DNA of 16,833 nt from the NCBI GenBank assembly GCA_034436295.1, contig DAOTVT010000213.1, positions 1-16,833 of the forward strand, in the 5' to 3' direction. The position numbers and the translations under genes were made by a program. Of the stretch, positions 1 through 7,251 are shown one piece after another. This stretch comes from DTLA01 sp034436295. GTDB taxonomy: Bacteria; Chloroflexota; Anaerolineae; DTLA01. Numbering within the stretch: position 1 is the first letter of the stretch; every line of letters starts with the position of its first letter. The notes below the pieces were generated by a model. The model ran no database searches. It had not been told where the DNA came from and saw only the letters and a program-made list of their open reading frames with translations.

Positions 1-16
1 TTGGTTGAGCGGTCTG

Positions 17-22
17 TATAAT
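17..22 (+). promoter_or_regulatory. Possible -10 element (tataat) at window edge
   Basis: A perfect tataat lies at 17-22. A -35 hexamer at normal spacing would fall before base 1, so the promoter cannot be confirmed. No gene follows before 806. A weak 5-bp hairpin (49-61) followed by ctcttt comes soon after, so this could be the edge of a small transcription unit or chance. Apart from these two elements and the inverted repeat at 124-147, I see nothing in 1-170. Confidence 0.2.
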
Positions 23-123
23 GCGGCCCTGTCTTCAGCCAGGAGTTAGCCCGCTTCGGGCCTCTTTGCACCTGTTTCCAGCCCTTCTGTAGCCCCAACA
101 TTCAGATAAAAGAGCCAAACTCC

Positions 124-147
124 AGGGGCGACCTGCGGGTCGCCCCT
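124..147. repeat. Short perfect inverted repeat (hairpin)
   Basis: The sequence aggggcgacc at 124-133 and its exact complement ggtcgcccct at 138-147 flank a 4-nt loop, giving a 10-bp perfect stem. No T-tract follows on either strand, so it does not look like an intrinsic terminator. It sits just before the 165-bp tandem array and looks like an intergenic palindromic repeat, which would normally occur in many copies per genome. I infer the repeat identity; only the dyad is seen. Confidence 0.55.
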
Positions 148-170
148 ACGCGTTGCGCCGCGCGCACCGT

Positions 171-715
171 CCCTCACCCTAGCCCTCTCCCGGCGGGAGA
201 GGGAACGGCGCCCCCACGCTGGCCCAGCCCCGAAGGGGCTTCGCACCCGTAGCGCGGGGGTTTAGCCCCGCGCGGCTTGCGCGCATGCGGCCGCGGTTTT
301 CGCGCCTTTCGCGTCCTTCGCGATCCAACCGCCCCTCACCCTAGCCCTCTCCCGGCGGGAGAGGGAACGGCCCTGCGCGACGGCCCAGCCCCGAAGGGGG
401 CTTTGCCCCGTCAGCGCGGGGGTTCAGCCTCGCGCGGCGATGCGCGGCCGTGATCTTCGCGCCTTTCGCGCCATTTCGCGTCCTTCGCGATCCAAACGTC
501 CCTCACCCTAGCCCTCTCCCAGCGGGAGGGGACGGCCCACCTCACGCTGGCCCAGCCCCGAAGGGGGCTTTGCCCCGTCAGCGCGGGGGTTTAGCCCCGC
601 GCGGCGATGCACCGCCCCGATTTTTCGCGTCCTTTCGCGCCCTTTCGTGTCCTTCGCGATCCAACCGTCCCTCACCCTAGCCCTCTCCCAGCGGGAGAGG
701 GGACGACGGCCCCAC
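171..715. repeat. Tandem array of a composite ~165-bp repeat (3 full + 1 partial copy)
   Basis: Copies begin with ccctcaccctagccctctcc at 171, 333, 500 and 669, giving periods of 162, 167 and 169 bp; the fourth copy stops near 712. Each full copy has three modules. The first is a hairpin with a 9-bp stem (183-191 with 195-203 in copy 1). The second is an agcccc-gaa-ggggct hairpin followed by a cgcgggg/ccccgcg dyad. The third is a low-complexity ttcgcgcctttcgcgtcctt tract ending in cgcgatccaa. Copies differ by scattered substitutions and small indels, as expected of aged duplication. Open frames across it on both strands have repeat-derived, low-complexity translations and are not genes. Confidence 0.9.
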
Positions 716-724
716 GCGCCGCAT

Positions 725-753
725 TTGCTCATGCTGTGCGCCAGTCGTATAAT
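725..753 (+). promoter_or_regulatory. Sigma-70-type promoter for the rseP-mfd operon
   Basis: A -35-like ttgctc (725-730) and a perfect tataat (748-753) are separated by exactly 17 bp. Transcription would start near 760, giving a leader of about 45 nt before the rseP ATG at 806. It begins directly after the last partial copy of the tandem array. No other convincing promoter is seen in the gaps of the five downstream plus-strand genes, so it probably drives the whole operon. Confidence 0.65.
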
Positions 754-805
754 ACGCACGTGCAGGCGCGCCGCTTCCCGTGGCGGGGCGCTGGAAAGGG
801 TACGT

Positions 806-1894
806 ATGCTGACGTTTGTGGTTCCACTGCTGGTTTTGAGCGCGCTGATGATCGCCCACGAGTTGGGGCACTTCGTGGCGGCAAAACTGGCGAAGATTCG
901 GGTTGAAGAGTTCGGGCTTGGCTTCCCCCCGCGCCTGGTGCGGGTGGCCAAGCGCGGCGAAACGGAATACACGATCAATGCCATCCCGTTCGGCGCGTTC
1001 GTGCGCATGGCGGGCGAAAACGAGCCGGGCGTTGAGGGCGGGTTCGCCGACAAGAGCAAGCGGGTGCGGCTGGCCGTGCTGGCCGCCGGGCCGCTGATGA
1101 ACCTGCTCATGGCCGCCATCTTCTTCGCTTTTGCCTACATGAGCGGCTGGCCGACGGTGGCCGAGACAAAACACGCCGTGGTGCTGCGCGTGGAGAACGA
1201 CTCGCCGGCGCAAGCCGCGGGCATCCTGGCCGGCGATGTCATCATCCAGGTGGATGGCATTGAGGTGGACAGCGCGGCGAATTTCTCGCGCTACGTGAGC
1301 CAGAAGGCGGGGCAGGAGGTCGTCCTGACCATCCGCCGCGGCGTGGGCTATCTCCAGGTGCGCGTGGTGCCCAGAATACCGATTCCGCCGTATCAGGGCG
1401 CGCTCGGAGTGGGTATCACGGAGGAGACGACGCGCATCGCGCTGGCCTATTCGCCGCCGCTGGAGGCGCTGTACCTGGGCGCGCGCGAGGTGGTGAACAC
1501 GCTCGCCTTCACGTTGAGCCTGCCGGCGCTCCTGCTGAGCCAGGGGTTGGATCCGAGCCTAGCCCGACCGGTGGGGCCGGTGGGCATCTTCCAAATCACG
1601 GGGTCGGCGGCCACCCAGACGGCGCAGACCGGATGGTGGTTCCCGATCCTGCGGCTCATCGGCGTGCTCGGCGTGGCGCTGGGGCTGACCAACCTGCTGC
1701 CGCTGCCGGCGCTGGACGGCGGGCGCATCCTGTTCATCGTCATTGAGGCGATCCGCGGCAAGCGGGTGGACCCGCGGAAGGAAGGCTTTGTCCACTGGAT
1801 CGGCCTGGTGATGCTGGTGCTCGTGATGATCCTGATCACGTACCAGGACATCGTGTCGCCGGTGCCGCAGTTTCAGATTCCCAATCCATTCTAG
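806..1894 (+). CDS. rseP: Site-2 intramembrane zinc metalloprotease (RseP/RasP family, M50)
   Basis: This 362-residue protein is a membrane-embedded zinc protease of the RseP family. Such enzymes cut transmembrane segments of anti-sigma factors and leftover signal peptides. The zinc-binding HELGH motif is at residues 18-22 in the first membrane helix, and the second catalytic motif LDGG at 303-306 supplies the third zinc ligand (Asp304). One PDZ domain spans about 123-188, as in Gram-positive-type RasP rather than the two-PDZ E. coli enzyme. Further membrane helices lie near 88-112, 280-300 and 330-345. I chose ATG 806 because ggaaaggg precedes it by 5 nt and the family N-terminus starts there. 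An in-frame upstream start at 647 would translate repeat sequence. It is first in a five-gene plus-strand operon and ends 17 nt before the next gene. Its substrate is not evident here. Confidence 0.93.
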   Translation: MLTFVVPLLVLSALMIAHELGHFVAAKLAKIRVEEFGLGFPPRLVRVAKRGETEYTINAIPFGAFVRMAGENEPGVEGGFADKSKRVRLAVLAAGPLMNLLMAAIFFAFAYMSGWPTVAETKHAVVLRVENDSPAQAAGILAGDVIIQVDGIEVDSAANFSRYVSQKAGQEVVLTIRRGVGYLQVRVVPRIPIPPYQGALGVGITEETTRIALAYSPPLEALYLGAREVVNTLAFTLSLPALLLSQGLDPSLARPVGPVGIFQITGSAATQTAQTGWWFPILRLIGVLGVALGLTNLLPLPALDGGRILFIVIEAIRGKRVDPRKEGFVHWIGLVMLVLVMILITYQDIVSPVPQFQIPNPF

Positions 1895-1911
1895 GTGTTG
1901 AGAATCGGCGC

Positions 1912-2268
1912 ATGAAGTGCCCGGAATGTGGGACCCGAATCTCGCGGGACAACGCCATCTGCCCGAGTTGCGGCGCGGTCTTGCGCGGGCGCACGCCGAC
2001 GGTGCGCTGTCGGGTGTGCGGGGCGCGCGTGCCCAAGGGGGTGCACATCTGCCCCCAGTGCGGGCGGCCGCCCACGCTGCGCGGGCGCGTGAGCATGTTG
2101 GTGCTGTCCATTCTGCTGGGGGTGGCGCTGGGCGTCGGCGTGTACATCGCGGGGCGCGACTATCTGCCCGACCTGCGGTACCGCCTGGGGGTCCTGCTGA
2201 TACAGGAGTCGGGGATGGAGGGAGGGCCTGCCCCGACCCTGACGCCCGAAAGCACACCTGGGCCGTGA
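1912..2268 (+). CDS. Double zinc-ribbon, single-pass membrane protein
   Basis: This is a small protein of 118 residues with two zinc ribbons. The first uses CPEC (3-6) and CPSC (17-20); the second uses CRVC (33-36) and CPQC (47-50). A hydrophobic segment at about 61-80 follows, then a roughly 38-residue tail ending in Thr/Pro-rich sequence. With ribbons at the N-terminus and one helix, the ribbons are probably cytoplasmic. Similar CPxCG modules often mediate protein or nucleic-acid contacts, but no function can be assigned. It begins 17 nt after the rseP stop with only a weak ribosome binding site, so translation may be coupled to rseP. The product is of unknown function; the gene call itself is well supported by paired cysteines and operon spacing. 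Confidence 0.8.
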   Translation: MKCPECGTRISRDNAICPSCGAVLRGRTPTVRCRVCGARVPKGVHICPQCGRPPTLRGRVSMLVLSILLGVALGVGVYIAGRDYLPDLRYRLGVLLIQESGMEGGPAPTLTPESTPGP

Positions 2269-2313
2269 GCGAGCGCCGAGCGGCCGGTACTGTTCAGGGG
2301 AGACGGTGAGTTG

Positions 2314-2997
2314 ATGAGACGAGTACTCGTGATCGCTGCTTCGTTGGCTGTAGTCGTTACGCTGGCATCGCCGGCGGCTGCAGGCCCGCTGGCGCAGGGC
2401 GGGCAGGCGGTGATTTCGTCGCCGCGCGGCCCTGTGGTGGTGCGCGGGAGCGTGCTCATCAGCGGGACCGCCTTCCACCCGGAATTCTCGTTCTACAAGG
2501 TGGAGTACGCGCCTGGGGTGAACCCGCGCGACGATCAATGGATTCTCATCGGCTCCACCCACACGACGCCGGTGCAGAACGGCCTGCTGGAGACCTGGCA
2601 CACGCAAGGGCTGGTCCCCGACGGGACCTATTCGCTGCGGCTGCGGGTGGTGCGGCGCGACGGCAACTTTGACGAGGACATCGTGAGCCAGATCACCGTG
2701 GCCAACGCCGTGCCGACGGAGACGCCCACGCCTGCGGCGACGCCCACGCCGACGAAGACCTCCACGCCGCTCCCGCCCACGCCCACCATCGTGATAGAGG
2801 TGCCTGTGGTGGTTACGGCGGAGCCTGCGACACCCTCCACAGGCCCGCGGCCCACGCCCTCATCCGGCGCATCGTTCAGCCTGGACCGCATCGTGTCGTC
2901 CATGTGCTGGGGCGGCGGCGTGGCGCTGGGCCTCTTCCTGCTGGTGGGATTTCTGGCCCTGGTGCGGCAGTTGTATCGCCTCATCGCGGAGCGTTGA
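2314..2997 (+). CDS. Secreted, C-terminally anchored protein with Thr/Pro-rich linker
   Basis: This 227-residue protein has a signal peptide (basic MRR, hydrophobic core 4-19, likely cleavage after the alanines near 22-23). An extracytoplasmic beta-rich domain at about 30-130 contains an isWxxiGsT-like strand and a DGTYSLRLRV strand, resembling immunoglobulin-like folds. A Thr/Pro-rich linker (about 134-185) follows, then a C-terminal membrane helix (about 198-217) with a short basic tail. The architecture places the globular domain outside the cell on a flexible stalk. I prefer ATG 2314 over the preceding TTG 2311; a ggggag sequence about 10 nt upstream fits either. It lies 45 nt after the zinc-ribbon gene in the rseP operon. 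No enzymatic motif is visible, so the function is unknown. A surface partner or a substrate of the adjacent protease is a guess from context only. Confidence 0.8.
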   Translation: MRRVLVIAASLAVVVTLASPAAAGPLAQGGQAVISSPRGPVVVRGSVLISGTAFHPEFSFYKVEYAPGVNPRDDQWILIGSTHTTPVQNGLLETWHTQGLVPDGTYSLRLRVVRRDGNFDEDIVSQITVANAVPTETPTPAATPTPTKTSTPLPPTPTIVIEVPVVVTAEPATPSTGPRPTPSSGASFSLDRIVSSMCWGGGVALGLFLLVGFLALVRQLYRLIAER

Positions 2998-3065
2998 GAC
3001 TACACGTGCGCCTGGCTACGCTTTGGCATCGGCTTTCGGGCAGTTTCGGACGAAGGCGCAACGGC

Positions 3066-3647
3066 ATGGCATCGGAACGGCGGGTGTATCTCGTTGTGGG
3101 GTTGGGGAATCCGGGCCCACGGTATGCGAAGAATCGGCATAACGTGGGCTTTCAGGTTGTGGAGCGGCTGGCCGCCCGTGCAGGGGGCACGTTCGCCGGT
3201 CATCCCGGCAGGGCGCTGGCCTGCCGCGTGGTGCTGGCCGGTGTGCCGGTGGTGCTGGCCAAACCGCAAACGTTCATGAACCTGAGCGGCGGGTCTGTGG
3301 CCGCGTTGGTTCACTGGTACCACGTGGACCCCCTGAAGAATCTCCTCGTCGTGTACGACGACCTGGACCTGCCGCTGGGGAAGATTCGCCTGCGGCCGTC
3401 GGGCAGCGCGGGCGGCCACAAGGGGCTGATGTCCATCATCCAGCAGTTGGGCACGCAGAACTTCGCGCGCCTGCGGGTGGGCATCGGCCGGCCGGCGTAT
3501 GGCGAGCCGCACCGCTACGTGCTGGAGGATTTCACCGCCGAGGAGTGGGCCGTGATGGACGCCGCGCAGGAGCGGGCGGCGGATGCGGTGGAGTGTTTCC
3601 TCAGCGAGGGCCTTGCGGCGGCGATGAACCGCTTCAACGGGGATTGA
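3066..3647 (+). CDS. pth: Peptidyl-tRNA hydrolase
   Basis: This 193-residue enzyme, the usual length for bacterial Pth, cleaves the ester bond of peptidyl-tRNA dropped from ribosomes so that the tRNA can be reused. Family motifs are clear: GLGNPG (12-17) with Asn15, NRHNVGF (23-29) with the catalytic His25, KPQTFMN (66-72) with Asn72, and YDDLDLPLGK (97-106). In the GGHKGL motif (116-121), Lys119 sits where E. coli Pth has Asn114; I recall basic residues there in other family members. I chose ATG 3066 because gaagg lies 9 nt upstream and the family N-terminus fits. An open frame extending back to 2904 overlaps the preceding gene. The stop is 1 nt before the mfd ATG, so the two are almost certainly translated from one message; this pairing is common in bacteria. 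Confidence 0.96.
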   Translation: MASERRVYLVVGLGNPGPRYAKNRHNVGFQVVERLAARAGGTFAGHPGRALACRVVLAGVPVVLAKPQTFMNLSGGSVAALVHWYHVDPLKNLLVVYDDLDLPLGKIRLRPSGSAGGHKGLMSIIQQLGTQNFARLRVGIGRPAYGEPHRYVLEDFTAEEWAVMDAAQERAADAVECFLSEGLAAAMNRFNGD

Positions 3648-3648
3648 T

Positions 3649-6600
3649 ATGAACCTGTCGGGGCTTCTGCCGCTGCTGCAACGGCAGCCGACCTTTCGGG
3701 ACTTTCTGGATCGGGCCGCGGTGCGAGCCGCGCCGGATACCATCATCTACGCGGGCTTGACCTCGGCGGCCCGCGCTTTTTTCGTCGCGGCGCTGCACCA
3801 AGCCGCGGGGCGGCCGGTGCTCCTGGTAGCGCCGAGAGCCGACCGCGCCCGCGCCCTGGCCGAGCAGTTGCGCGTGTACCTGGGCGGCGGCGCGGCGGTC
3901 CGCGTCTTTGCCGAGCCGGACCCGCTGCCCTACGAGCGCGTGCCCTGGGCGGTGGAGACCATCCGCGAGCGGCTGGCGGCGTTGGAGTCGCTGGTGGAGC
4001 CGCCCAGCCTGGCGCTGCGACAGGGCAGGGACGCCGCGCCCGTCCTCGTCGCATCGGTGCGGGCGCTGCAATCCATGACGATTCCCCCGCGCGAGTTCCG
4101 CGCCCACGACCGCATCCTGCGCAAAGGCCAGCGCATCTCGCCCACCGCGCTGGCGCAGTTCCTGGTGGAGGCCGGCTACGAGCCTGCGCTGGTGGTGGAC
4201 ACGCCGAGCACCTTCGGCGTGCGCGGCGGCATCGTGGACCTGTTCCCGCCGCACGCCGCCTATCCGGCGCGGCTGGAGTTCTGGGGCGACGAGTTGGATT
4301 CGCTGCGCCTGTACGACCCCGCGACGCAGCGTTCGCTGGAGCGGGTGGAGCACGTGCGGGTGATTCCGGCCAGCGAGGTCCTGCCCGGCCCCGCGCGGCT
4401 GGCCCCTTCGCGCCTGGCGTGGGATTTCGCCAACTGTCATGGGGCGGCGCTGGAGGAGATTCAGGGCGAGTTGGCCCGCCTGGCCGAGGGTGCGCGGTTC
4501 CGGGGGATAGAGTTCTACCTGCCGTTTGCCTACTCCGCGCCTGCCAGTGTGCTCCATTATCTCCCGCCCGACGCCCTCGTGATCGCCGAGGACTGGCAGG
4601 AGGTGGAGGCGAGCGCTGCCGAGGGCGAGGAGCAGGCCGAGGCGCTTCGGCAGCAGTTGGAGGCGGGCGGCGACCTGCCCGGAGGCGTGGCGCGCCCCTA
4701 CTTCGGCTGGCAGGAGATTCGGGCGCTGGCCAACGGGTTTGTGCGCGTGGGGTTGGGCTGGCCGCCCGACGATGCCGACGAGCCGCAGGGCGTGGGGGCG
4801 CTCTTCGGCCCGACCCCGCACTACGGCGGGCAACTCCGCACGGCGCTGGATGGCGTGGCCCAAGCGGCGAAGGGCGGGTGCAGGGTTGTCGTCGTGTCGC
4901 GCCAGGCGCATCGCTTGGCGGCGCTGCTGGAGCCCTACCGGCTGGACGCGGCGCTGCGCGACGAGGTGCCCACCCCGCCCGAATCCGCCGTTACGCTGGT
5001 GCAGGGGATGCTAGAGGGAGGCTGGGCGCTGCGGTCATCGCCCGACGGCCCGGCCGAGGCGCTGCTCCTCACCGACACCGAACTGTTCGGCTGGGCGAAG
5101 CCCGAACCGCGCCGTCCTCGCCCGCGCCGCGCACCTTCGCCCGAGGCGTTTTTCGCCGATGTGAAGCCTGGCGACTACGTGGTGCACGTGGAGCAGGGCA
5201 TCGGCATCTTCCGAGGTCTGGTGCGCCTGACCGTGGACGGGGCCGAGCGCGAGTACCTGCAGGTGGACTTCCAGGGGGCCGACAAACTCTACGTGCCCAT
5301 TGACCAGGCGGACCGACTCAGCCGCTACGTGGGGGCCACGGACCGGCCGCCACCGTTGAGCCGCCTGGGGACCGCCGACTGGACGCTGGTCAAGGCCAGG
5401 GCCAAGCGCGCGGTTACCAGCATCGCCAAGGAGTTGCTGGAACTGTACTCGGCGCGGCAGGTGGTGGGCGGGCACGCCTTCTCGCCCGACACGCCGTGGC
5501 AGGCCGACCTGGAGGCGGCGTTCCCCTACGTGGAGACCGAGGATCAACTGAACGCGGTGCGCGCCGTCAAGGCCGACATGGAGCGTCCCTACCCCATGGA
5601 CCGCCTCATCTGCGGCGACGTGGGCTACGGCAAGACCGAGGTGGCCCTGCGGGCCGCGTTCAAGGCGGTGATGGACGGCAAACAGGTGGCGGTTCTCGTC
5701 CCCACCACGGTGCTGGCGCAGCAGCACTACGAGACCTTCCGCGAGCGGATGCGCCCGTTTCCGGTGGAGGTGGAAATGCTGTCGCGTTTCCGCAGCAAGC
5801 GGGAACAGCAGCAGGTCATTGAGCGGCTGGCCACGGGCCGCGTGGACATCGTCATCGGCACCCACCGCCTTTTGCAGAAAGACGTGCAATTCAAGGACCT
5901 GGGGCTGCTCATCGTGGACGAGGAGCAGCGGTTCGGCGTGGCCCACAAGGAGTGGCTGAAGCAGAAGCGGCGCGAGGTGGACGTGCTCACCCTCACGGCG
6001 ACGCCGATTCCGCGCACGCTGTACATGTCGCTGACGGGCGCGCGCGACATGAGCACCATTGACACGCCGCCCGAGGATCGCCTGCCCATCAAGACCTATG
6101 TGGGCGAGTACGACGAGGCGCTGATTCGCCGCGCCATCCTGCGCGAACTGAACCGCGGCGGCCAGGTGTACTTCGTGCACAACCGCGTGCAGGGCATCCA
6201 TCAGGTGGCGCAACGGGTGGCCCGCCTTGTGCCCGAGGCCACCGTCGGCGTGGGGCACGGGCAAATGCCCGAGGCCGACCTGGAGCGCGTGATGCTGGAT
6301 TTCGCCGCGGGCAAGTTGGACGTGCTGGTGTGCACGTCCATTATAGAGAGCGGGCTGGACATCCCGAACGCCAACACCATCATCATCAACCGCGCGGACC
6401 AGTTCGGGCTGGCGCAATTGTACCAACTGCGGGGGCGCGTGGGGCGCAGCACGCAGCGGGCCTACGCGTACCTGCTGTACCCGCGCCACCAGCCGCTGAG
6501 CGGGATCGCGCGCAAGCGCCTGGACACCATCATGGAGGCCAGCGAACTGGGCGCGGGGTTCCGCATCGCCATGCGCGACCTGGAGATTCGCGGCGCGGGC

Positions 6601-7251
6601 GAGTTGCTGGGGGCGCGCCAGCACGGCCACATCAGCGCCGTGGGGTTTGACCTGTACTGCCGCCTGTTGGCCCAGGCCGTGCGCGAACTGAAGGGCGAAA
6701 GCCCGCCGCGGGTGCTGGACGAGACGGCGCTGTACGTGAGGCCGCTCCAGTCGGCCACGCAGTTGAACCTGCCGTTGGCGGCGTACCTGCCCGAGTCGTA
6801 CATCCCCGACGAGGCGATGCGGCTGCAGTTGTACCGCAGGTTCGCGGGCGCGGGGCCGCTGGAAGACCTGAACCGCCTGGCCCAGGAGATAGAGGACCGC
6901 TTCGGCCCCATGCCGCCGGAGGCCCGCAATCTGCTGTATCTCATGCGGGTCAAGGCGCTGGCCACGCGCTGCGACGTGCGCGCCATCGGGCAAGAGGCCG
7001 AGCAGATCGTGGTGCGGGCGGGATGGCTCTACGAGGCGCCCGAGGCCGAACTACGACAGCGCCTTCCGCCTGGGGCGCGGCTGGGGCGCGGCCAGGTGTG
7101 GATCGCGCTGGACGACGCCTGGCGCGACAGGCTGGAGCAGACGCTGGCGGCGCTGAACGAGGTTTTCGCCGTCCTGCCACGGCAGGGCGACCGCGAAGCG
7201 CCTCGCGCCGTCCGTTCGCCTACGGCGAAGCGTGGCCCAGAGAGCGCATGA
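3649..7251 (+). CDS. mfd: Transcription-repair coupling factor (Mfd)
   Basis: This 1200-residue ATP-dependent DNA translocase pushes RNA polymerase off lesions and recruits UvrA. The N-terminal third resembles UvrB and would contact UvrA. The RNA-polymerase-interacting CarD-like domain spans about 503-565 (VKPGDYVVHVEQGIG from 505). The helicase core carries motif I GDVGYGKT (656-663), motif II DEEQ (757-760), motif III TATPIPRT (783-790) and motif VI QLRGRVGRS (926-934). The C-terminal autoinhibitory domain occupies roughly 1040-1150, followed by a short charged tail. All key motifs are intact and the length matches the family. ATG 3649 follows the pth stop by 1 nt and has cggggat just upstream inside pth. 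It is the last gene of the operon, and its final 32 bp overlap the oppositely oriented threonine synthase-like gene. Confidence 0.98.
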   Translation: MNLSGLLPLLQRQPTFRDFLDRAAVRAAPDTIIYAGLTSAARAFFVAALHQAAGRPVLLVAPRADRARALAEQLRVYLGGGAAVRVFAEPDPLPYERVPWAVETIRERLAALESLVEPPSLALRQGRDAAPVLVASVRALQSMTIPPREFRAHDRILRKGQRISPTALAQFLVEAGYEPALVVDTPSTFGVRGGIVDLFPPHAAYPARLEFWGDELDSLRLYDPATQRSLERVEHVRVIPASEVLPGPARLAPSRLAWDFANCHGAALEEIQGELARLAEGARFRGIEFYLPFAYSAPASVLHYLPPDALVIAEDWQEVEASAAEGEEQAEALRQQLEAGGDLPGGVARPYFGWQEIRALANGFVRVGLGWPPDDADEPQGVGALFGPTPHYGGQLRTALDGVAQAAKGGCRVVVVSRQAHRLAALLEPYRLDAALRDEVPTPPESAVTLVQGMLEGGWALRSSPDGPAEALLLTDTELFGWAKPEPRRPRPRRAPSPEAFFADVKPGDYVVHVEQGIGIFRGLVRLTVDGAEREYLQVDFQGADKLYVPIDQADRLSRYVGATDRPPPLSRLGTADWTLVKARAKRAVTSIAKELLELYSARQVVGGHAFSPDTPWQADLEAAFPYVETEDQLNAVRAVKADMERPYPMDRLICGDVGYGKTEVALRAAFKAVMDGKQVAVLVPTTVLAQQHYETFRERMRPFPVEVEMLSRFRSKREQQQVIERLATGRVDIVIGTHRLLQKDVQFKDLGLLIVDEEQRFGVAHKEWLKQKRREVDVLTLTATPIPRTLYMSLTGARDMSTIDTPPEDRLPIKTYVGEYDEALIRRAILRELNRGGQVYFVHNRVQGIHQVAQRVARLVPEATVGVGHGQMPEADLERVMLDFAAGKLDVLVCTSIIESGLDIPNANTIIINRADQFGLAQLYQLRGRVGRSTQRAYAYLLYPRHQPLSGIARKRLDTIMEASELGAGFRIAMRDLEIRGAGELLGARQHGHISAVGFDLYCRLLAQAVRELKGESPPRVLDETALYVRPLQSATQLNLPLAAYLPESYIPDEAMRLQLYRRFAGAGPLEDLNRLAQEIEDRFGPMPPEARNLLYLMRVKALATRCDVRAIGQEAEQIVVRAGWLYEAPEAELRQRLPPGARLGRGQVWIALDDAWRDRLEQTLAALNEVFAVLPRQGDREAPRAVRSPTAKRGPESA
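7215..7229. other. Small symmetric hairpin at the convergent gene overlap
   Basis: Ttcgcc (7215-7220) and ggcgaa (7224-7229) form a perfect 6-bp stem with a 3-nt loop. It lies inside the last codons of mfd and contains the stop codon of the opposite-strand gene (7220-7222). It could slow or end transcription from both sides, but no T-tract follows on either strand, so I do not call it a terminator. Confidence 0.35.

Noticed and set aside
46..1119. ORFs in the left repeat region, including a 203-codon minus-strand frame and an N-terminal extension of rseP from 647
   Set aside because: They run through the tandem repeat modules or antisense to rseP, and the extended rseP start lies upstream of the predicted promoter.
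5035..6993. A 652-codon minus-strand frame opposite mfd
   Set aside because: Shadow of mfd with low-complexity His/Val/Leu-rich translation and no recognisable domain.
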